DNA from: Vulcanimicrobiota bacterium
GTDB taxonomy: Bacteria; Vulcanimicrobiota; Xenobia; Xenobiales; JADMJV01
Reading direction: 5' to 3'
DNA: 64,000 nt
NCBI GenBank assembly: GCA_019637395.1
Contig: JAHBVR010000009.1
Location: 1 to 64,000 of the forward strand
How positions within the stretch are numbered: position 1 is the first letter of the stretch; every line of letters starts with the position of its first letter. Under the pieces are notes generated by a model. It did no database searches. It was not told the DNA's origin and was given only the letters and a program-made list of their open reading frames with translations. Shown piece after piece: positions 59,737 through 64,000 of the stretch. A program made the translations under genes and the position numbers.

Positions 59737-60298
59737 AGCGCCACTTCACGATCAGGGCCAGACCGTCGTCTTCGCGGACCTGGTAACGCTCCCAGCGCGG
59801 CTTCATGCGGGCGCACTCTTTGAGGAGCTGCTCGACCGGCTCGGGAAGCTTGGGCCTGCCTCCGATGAGTTTGGTGAGAGAACCTTTGTGAATCCAACGG
59901 TCCAATTGATTCATCCAGGGTAACGGGCAGACCCGTTCATATTGATCCACTTTGAACTCGTTTTTGAGCCAGTCTTCCAGCAGGCGAAAAGAGGGGGGGC
60001 CTTGCTTGCGCAGGCTGGGGTAGCGGTCGGGGTGGGCGCTCAACTCTTCCTGGAGTGCGTGGCGCAGATCGATCCACTGAAAGCTCAGGCGCACCATGGC
60101 CGCCTCGTTCTTGCCCTGGTCGGCGGCGGCCGCGGTCTGCGTCTGCAACTGCTCGCGAGCCAGAGCGACCCTCTGCATGGCCCGGTCATCCGCCGCTCCC
60201 TCCTGGCTGCGCCAGGCATTGGCCAGCAGCAGATTCTTCTCGCGGGCGGCCGCATCGCGGGCTTTCTTAGCGCGAGTCTCGAGTTTAGAAACGTCCAC
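59735..60298 (-). CDS. Hypothetical helical protein (187 aa)
   Basis: A 187-aa basic, helical protein starting with GTG (MDVSKLETRAKKARDAAARE). The N-terminal 90 residues look like a coiled coil; the rest contains Trp/Pro-rich segments (VCPLPWMNQLDRWIHKGSLT, KLPEPVEQLLKECARMKPRW). No family recognised. It converges with the large RNA and is divergent from the EEP gene. Confidence 0.5.
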   Translation of the reverse strand: MDVSKLETRAKKARDAAAREKNLLLANAWRSQEGAADDRAMQRVALAREQLQTQTAAAADQGKNEAAMVRLSFQWIDLRHALQEELSAHPDRYPSLRKQGPPSFRLLEDWLKNEFKVDQYERVCPLPWMNQLDRWIHKGSLTKLIGGRPKLPEPVEQLLKECARMKPRWERYQVREDDGLALIVKWR

Positions 60299-60338
60299 TT
60301 CTTTCGTTTGCGACTCCCGGTAGGCTGGCCCCTGCTCG

Positions 60339-61298
60339 ATGCAGAACCGGAACTTCGTGATCTGGTCGCTGCCGTTGCTCTTGTCTCTGCTGGCCCCGTT
60401 CGTGTCGGCGCGCGCCTCATGGCCGCTGGCCTTGCTTACCCTCGGCTTTCCCTGGTTCTATCTACTGGCACTGGTCGGTCTGGCGCGGCGTCGCTATTTC
60501 TCGTCGCTGGGATTGGTTTTGGGCCTCTTCCAACTGCCGTCATATTTCGGATGGCACGCCCAGCGAGCCGGTTCCTTCCGAATTTTGTCAATGAACTGCC
60601 GCTATTTCGAGGCCGGCTCGGTCGGTCGTAGCCAGGTCCATTCCAATATCGAGGAGTGCAAGCCACGATTGCATTCGATTCAACCGGATGTGATCTGCAG
60701 TCAGGACTATTCCACCTCGCATCAGGACGAGAACGATCAGATTGACGATTTCATCAGGGGACCCATGGGTCTGAATCAGTTCATCTATTATTTGCCCAGT
60801 ATGGCTATCCATGCCCAAACCCCCCTGTTGCGGCACCACGGACTCATCTTTCCCTCGACTTATAACTGCTACTGCGCGGCCGATCTGGAACTGGGCGGGC
60901 GAATGGTGAGAATCTACAATCTGCATCTGGAGTCCTACGGCCTGGGGGCTCCCGGCGGGGTCTTGAGCAAACTCCACGCCGGCATTCAGATGCGCTCCGA
61001 GCAGGCCGAAATCGTGGCCCGAGAGGTGGCGACTTCGCCCTATCCGGTGATTCTCTGCGGAGACTTCAACGACGTGCCCAGTTCCTATGTGTATCGGAAG
61101 GTGCTGGGTCCGCTGCAGGATGGTTTTCGGACGGCCGGTCGGGGTCTTTCCTTCACCTACCAGGGGCCTCTGCCGGGACTGCGCATCGACTATATCTTTT
61201 GTTCTTCCGAGTTGGAATTCACGGGATACCGCTCCGTTAATGCCGGTAATTTTTTTGACCACCGCTGGGTGGTGGCCGATTTGCGCTGGCGCCCATGA
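60339..61298 (+). CDS. Membrane-anchored endonuclease/exonuclease/phosphatase-family protein
   Basis: A 319-aa protein. Two or three N-terminal hydrophobic helices (residues ~8-75) anchor an EEP-fold domain. Motifs: ILSMNCRYF (the catalytic Asn), QPDVICSQDY (Q-D in place of the usual Q-E metal ligand), YNLHLES (NxHL), CGDFNDVPSS (GDFND) and FDHRWVVADL (Asp-His pair). It should cleave phosphodiesters outside the inner membrane, of nucleic acid or lipid. It ends at a perfect bidirectional terminator shared with rpsU. Confidence 0.8.
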   Translation: MQNRNFVIWSLPLLLSLLAPFVSARASWPLALLTLGFPWFYLLALVGLARRRYFSSLGLVLGLFQLPSYFGWHAQRAGSFRILSMNCRYFEAGSVGRSQVHSNIEECKPRLHSIQPDVICSQDYSTSHQDENDQIDDFIRGPMGLNQFIYYLPSMAIHAQTPLLRHHGLIFPSTYNCYCAADLELGGRMVRIYNLHLESYGLGAPGGVLSKLHAGIQMRSEQAEIVAREVATSPYPVILCGDFNDVPSSYVYRKVLGPLQDGFRTAGRGLSFTYQGPLPGLRIDYIFCSSELEFTGYRSVNAGNFFDHRWVVADLRWRP

Positions 61299-61325
61299 AA
61301 AAGAGCCTCTTGCGAGGCTCTTTTT
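61298..61325. terminator. Bidirectional terminator between EEP gene and rpsU
   Basis: AAAAAGAGCCTC and GAGGCTCTTTTT form a 12-bp stem around TTGC. The T-run at each end serves either strand. Confidence 0.95.
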
Positions 61326-61496
61326 CTAGCTGCGGCGGCGGCGAGCGGCCAGCATTTTCTTCTTGCGGCGAACGCTCGGCTTCTCGTAGAACTCACGCTT
61401 CTTGATTTCCGCCAGAACGCCATCTCTCTGGCACTGACGGCGGAAACGTTTGAGGGCAGATTCAATGGACTCGCCTTCTTCAACGCGGGTCTCCAT
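61326..61496 (-). CDS. rpsU: Small ribosomal subunit protein bS21
   Basis: A 56-aa protein starting [20 protein letters not shown] and ending in the Arg-rich AARRRRS. The pattern [32 protein letters not shown] is the bS21 signature. bS21 sits near the 3' end of 16S rRNA in the 30S subunit and helps start translation. GGAGGG lies 8 bases before the ATG. It is followed directly by the bidirectional terminator and preceded by the mla operon end. Confidence 0.95.
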   Translation of the reverse strand: METRVEEGESIESALKRFRRQCQRDGVLAEIKKREFYEKPSVRRKKKMLAARRRRS

Positions 61497-61583
61497 TTAA
61501 ACATCCCTCCTTCCCTGCGCGTGGTTCACGCAGATAGGCACCTTAGCACGTACCCTCCGCCTTTGACAAGGGTCTGGCTCACA

Positions 61584-63071
61584 TTAGAAGCGCTTGCCCG
61601 CTCCGATGATCGGATAGCCGGTCGTCTTCGAGTGGTTGACCTCACGGAAACCACCCAGCAAATAAAAATCGCCGGGAAAGAGAACCTTGCCGTAGACATC
61701 CACGCGGAACTTGTTGGTGTCGTAGGCGTCGGTGCTTAGCTCGAAGCGCTTGTCGAAAAGACGGGCGTCAAAGCCGGCCCCCAACTGGCCACGCACCACA
61801 CCGGCGCGCAGACGGAACTGTTCCCAGTTCTTGTAGGCCTGCAGGTTGAGCAGATTGTCCTGGCCGATGGAGTCCACACCGATCTTGGCGCCGTAAGGGC
61901 CGTTGGGAAGCACGAAGACGTTGGCGTTACCGGCCACGCGCCCGGTGCGCGTGTTCACTTCGGCGTCCAGGTAGCCCTGGGCCAGCGGTCCGCTGGTGAC
62001 TCCCTCGGTAATGCCGTCGACGGTGTTGATGACCCGTTTGGCGCCTTCGGTGGCTTCGCGAGTATTCTGAATGGTGTCGCGGATGTCACCCTGCAATTCG
62101 GGATCGGAAGTCAGGCTGCGGATGTCGGCCGTAATGCCCTGGACTTCTTCGGTGGTTTTCTTGAGGTTGTTGACGGTGGCCAGCACGTCGTCGCGCAGAT
62201 CTTTGTTATTGGCCAGGGTTTCCAGGGTTTTCATGGTGCGGTTCAGGCTCTGGGCCGTTTCCTTGAGCGTAACCACGATGGTGTTGATATTGCCCTGATT
62301 TTTCACGACAACGTCTTTGAGGCCGCCGGAGAAGCCTCTAAGGTCGGCGCCCACCGCCTGAGCGTCACTTTGGAAGCCGGTGACCGTCTGATCGACGTGG
62401 GCCACCACCAGCTCGATGGCGTTGCCCAGGCGCTCCACGCGGCCATTGAGGCTGTGCACCAGGCCGCGTGCGTCGGTACTGGCTCCTTTGAGATTGCGCG
62501 AAATCTCGGTGAAGTTACCCATGGTTTCGCGAATGTCGTTCTGGAACTTCTTGTCGGCCACCAACTCGTTGAGAGCGGTGACAGACTGGCGAAATTCGGC
62601 CATCACAGCATTGCCCTCTCGGGCCAAGTCGTCGAGGCTGACCGGTGGTTCCCCCACAATCGGTTCACCTTTCGGATCCAACGGCTTGGTGTCGGCGGGA
62701 ATGCGTCCGGTGCGAATATCCACCCACTTGTCGCCCAACAGGTTGCCGGCCACGGTGTAGACGTAGAAGCTGTCCTTGGGGTCATCGGGGCGGCGGCTGC
62801 GGTAAAGGTTGACTCCGTCGCGGGTGATCAGCATGGTCACCCGCACGCGCGAGTCCTCGCTGCTCAGTTCCATCTTCTTGACCAGGCCGACTTTGACGCC
62901 GGCCAGCAGCACGGGAGCCTTGGTTTGCAGGCCACCTACGTTTTGGAAGGAGATCTGGAATTCCTTACCCTTCTCTTCGCTGATGCCTCCCAGTTGGGTT
63001 ACCACCAGCCCAAAAAGGATGAGCGCGATCACCGCGACCATCCCCACTTTGGCGGCTGAACTCATTTCCAT
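61584..63071 (-). CDS. mlaD: MlaD-family (MCE domain) lipid-transport protein
   Basis: A 495-aa protein with one N-terminal helix (AAKVGMVAVIALILFGLVVT) and an MCE domain at ~38-115 (FQISFQNVGGLQTKAPVLLA, GVKVGLVKKMEL). A long periplasmic helical part follows (~150-330, with repeated DLRDDVLATVNNLKKTTEEV-like segments), then a beta-rich tail ending GAGKRF. It is much longer than E. coli MlaD, closer to tunnel-forming or barrel-linked MCE proteins. It probably carries phospholipids between the membranes together with the ABC proteins upstream. Confidence 0.85.
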   Translation of the reverse strand: MEMSSAAKVGMVAVIALILFGLVVTQLGGISEEKGKEFQISFQNVGGLQTKAPVLLAGVKVGLVKKMELSSEDSRVRVTMLITRDGVNLYRSRRPDDPKDSFYVYTVAGNLLGDKWVDIRTGRIPADTKPLDPKGEPIVGEPPVSLDDLAREGNAVMAEFRQSVTALNELVADKKFQNDIRETMGNFTEISRNLKGASTDARGLVHSLNGRVERLGNAIELVVAHVDQTVTGFQSDAQAVGADLRGFSGGLKDVVVKNQGNINTIVVTLKETAQSLNRTMKTLETLANNKDLRDDVLATVNNLKKTTEEVQGITADIRSLTSDPELQGDIRDTIQNTREATEGAKRVINTVDGITEGVTSGPLAQGYLDAEVNTRTGRVAGNANVFVLPNGPYGAKIGVDSIGQDNLLNLQAYKNWEQFRLRAGVVRGQLGAGFDARLFDKRFELSTDAYDTNKFRVDVYGKVLFPGDFYLLGGFREVNHSKTTGYPIIGAGKRF

Positions 63072-63086
63072 GGGGCTGTCCTCCTG

Positions 63087-63881
63087 CTAAACACGGATCG
63101 GCCCTTTCGAGCTTCCTTCGCGAAACTGTTTGATATACGGGTTGTCGGTGGCGGCGAATTCCTTGGGCGGGCCGCTCCAGACGATTTTTCCTTCGTGAAG
63201 CATAATGATGTTGTGGGCCACCAGCATGGCTCCGGCCAGATCGTGGGTCACCACCACCGAAGTCGCTCCCAGACGATGCTGAAGTTCCAGGATGAGTTCG
63301 TTGATAACGGTGGAGATGATCGGGTCCAAGCCTGAAGTCGGCTCGTCGTAGAGCACCACGTCCGGATCGGTGGCCACGGTGCGCGCGAAGCTGGCGCGCT
63401 TTTGCATGCCGCCGGATATCTGGCTGGGATAGAGATGGTCCATGCCCTCCAGGTCAACGATAGCTAATTTTTCCGCTACGATCCGCTGGATGTCTTCCTC
63501 GGGGAGCCTGGTGTGCTCGCGCAGTCCGAAAGCCACGTTGTCACCCACCGTCATGGAGTCGAAGAGAGCCGCTTTCTGAAAGGCCATGCCCACGCGTTTG
63601 CGCAGTTGGTCCAGCTCTTTAGGTTTCATGGTGGCGATATTCTTGTTGTTGATGTAGATCTCACCGCTGGTGGGCTTCTGCAGCCCCACCATGCATCTGA
63701 GCGTGGTGCTTTTGCCGACTCCCGAAAGGCCTAGAATCACCAGGGTTGTTCCACGTGGAACTTCAAAGGAAACGTTGTTGAGCACCGAGCGACTACCGAA
63801 GGTCACGGTCAAATTCTTGACCACGATGGCCGGATCGGACATTGGTTCACGCGGCCCGGTTATAGCTTCTTGCCTGGCCAT
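63087..63881 (-). CDS. mlaF: MlaF-type ABC transporter ATPase
   Basis: A 264-aa ABC ATPase. Walker A GLSGVGKSTT, Q-loop MAFQKAALFD, signature SGGMQKRASFARTVA, Walker B VVLYDEPTSGLD, and the switch His in VVTHDLAG are all intact; SGGMQKR is typical of MlaF/TtgF. It powers retrograde or anterograde phospholipid transport. ATG 63881 lies one base after the permease stop, so translation is coupled; an internal ATG at 63842 would remove 13 residues that look nonconserved. Confidence 0.92.
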   Translation of the reverse strand: MARQEAITGPREPMSDPAIVVKNLTVTFGSRSVLNNVSFEVPRGTTLVILGLSGVGKSTTLRCMVGLQKPTSGEIYINNKNIATMKPKELDQLRKRVGMAFQKAALFDSMTVGDNVAFGLREHTRLPEEDIQRIVAEKLAIVDLEGMDHLYPSQISGGMQKRASFARTVATDPDVVLYDEPTSGLDPIISTVINELILELQHRLGATSVVVTHDLAGAMLVAHNIIMLHEGKIVWSGPPKEFAATDNPYIKQFREGSSKGPIRV

Positions 63882-63882
63882 A

Positions 63883-64000
63883 TCAGTTAATGGGAAACAG
63901 CCAGGCTGACAAGAAATAATTCGTCATAAAGACGATGATCATCGAGATGACTACGCTGCCGGTGGTGGCCTGCCCTACACCGGCGGCACCCCGACCCGAC
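63883..64000 (-). CDS. mlaE: MlaE-type ABC permease, C-terminal part only
   Basis: The last ~38 codons of a MlaE permease, reading GAAGVGQATTGSVVISMIIV and ending in YFLSAWLFPIN. The GAxGVGxATTxxVVxS pattern is the MlaE C-terminal signature. The gene continues beyond the window end. Confidence 0.85.
   Translation of the reverse strand, partial: SGRGAAGVGQATTGSVVISMIIVFMTNYFLSAWLFPIN

Overview
This window comes from a GC-rich diderm bacterium. An MlaD/MlaF/MlaE-type lipid-transport operon, an RND exporter of the MMPL/HpnN type, UppP, bacterial type A RNase P RNA and ribosomal protein bS21 all point to a Gram-negative envelope. Large repeat proteins, an orphan piece of a type III export gate and a pseudopilin cluster do not match any model organism I know. 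I cannot place the phylum; an under-sampled lineage such as Eremiobacterota/Armatimonadota-like bacteria is only a guess.

Layout. 0.1-3.2 kb: an XRE regulator, a secreted phosphoesterase, a frameshifted SRPBCC gene and two cytoplasmic proteins. 3.3-10.7 kb: a tightly overlapping plus-strand run of RND exporter, MFS transporter, sarcosine-oxidase-like flavoenzyme, RNA ligase, HD-Pnk end-healing enzyme and methyltransferase. The last three look like an RNA repair cassette. 10.8-19.2 kb: a small zinc protein, an HExxH protein with glycine-zipper segments, a 6S-like structured RNA candidate, a uronate-isomerase relative without its metal ligands, secreted proteins and an S9 peptidase. 19.2-32.4 kb: an accessory region with Asn-Ala-Gly repeat proteins, small Gly-rich and paralogous proteins, a histidine kinase/BTAD response regulator pair and a pseudopilin/GspF cluster. 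Six transcription units here share one promoter layout, TTTAAA-N21-TANNNT, and one of them appears to make a ~90-nt small RNA.

32.5-41.3 kb: an SGNH hydrolase, TrmO, a 5'-nucleotidase-like protein, an RNB exonuclease, PilZ, two SDRs and small unknowns. 41.4-45.6 kb: a 1408-residue protein with two tandem repeat arrays and a zinc ribbon. 45.7-54.2 kb: envelope and metabolic genes (UppP, an SLC4-like anion transporter, a CPA1 antiporter, a cytosine-deaminase-fold pseudoenzyme, an aminotransferase, MmsA). 54.2-55.1 kb: rnpB followed by a decayed ParDE/RelBE-type module.

55.2-59.7 kb: a three-gene operon headed by a soluble fusion of the FlhB/SctU and FlhA/SctV cytoplasmic domains. Divergent from it is an ~880-nt non-coding region with a near-consensus promoter, four ~190-nt repeats carrying covarying hairpins, and a terminator. 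59.7-64 kb: a hypothetical protein, an EEP-fold phosphodiesterase, rpsU and the mla operon, cut off by the window end.

The candidates for something new are the tandem-repeat RNA, the FlhB-FlhA fusion and the shared promoter class with its repeat-protein family. Functions are inferred from motifs read by eye; no database search was possible.
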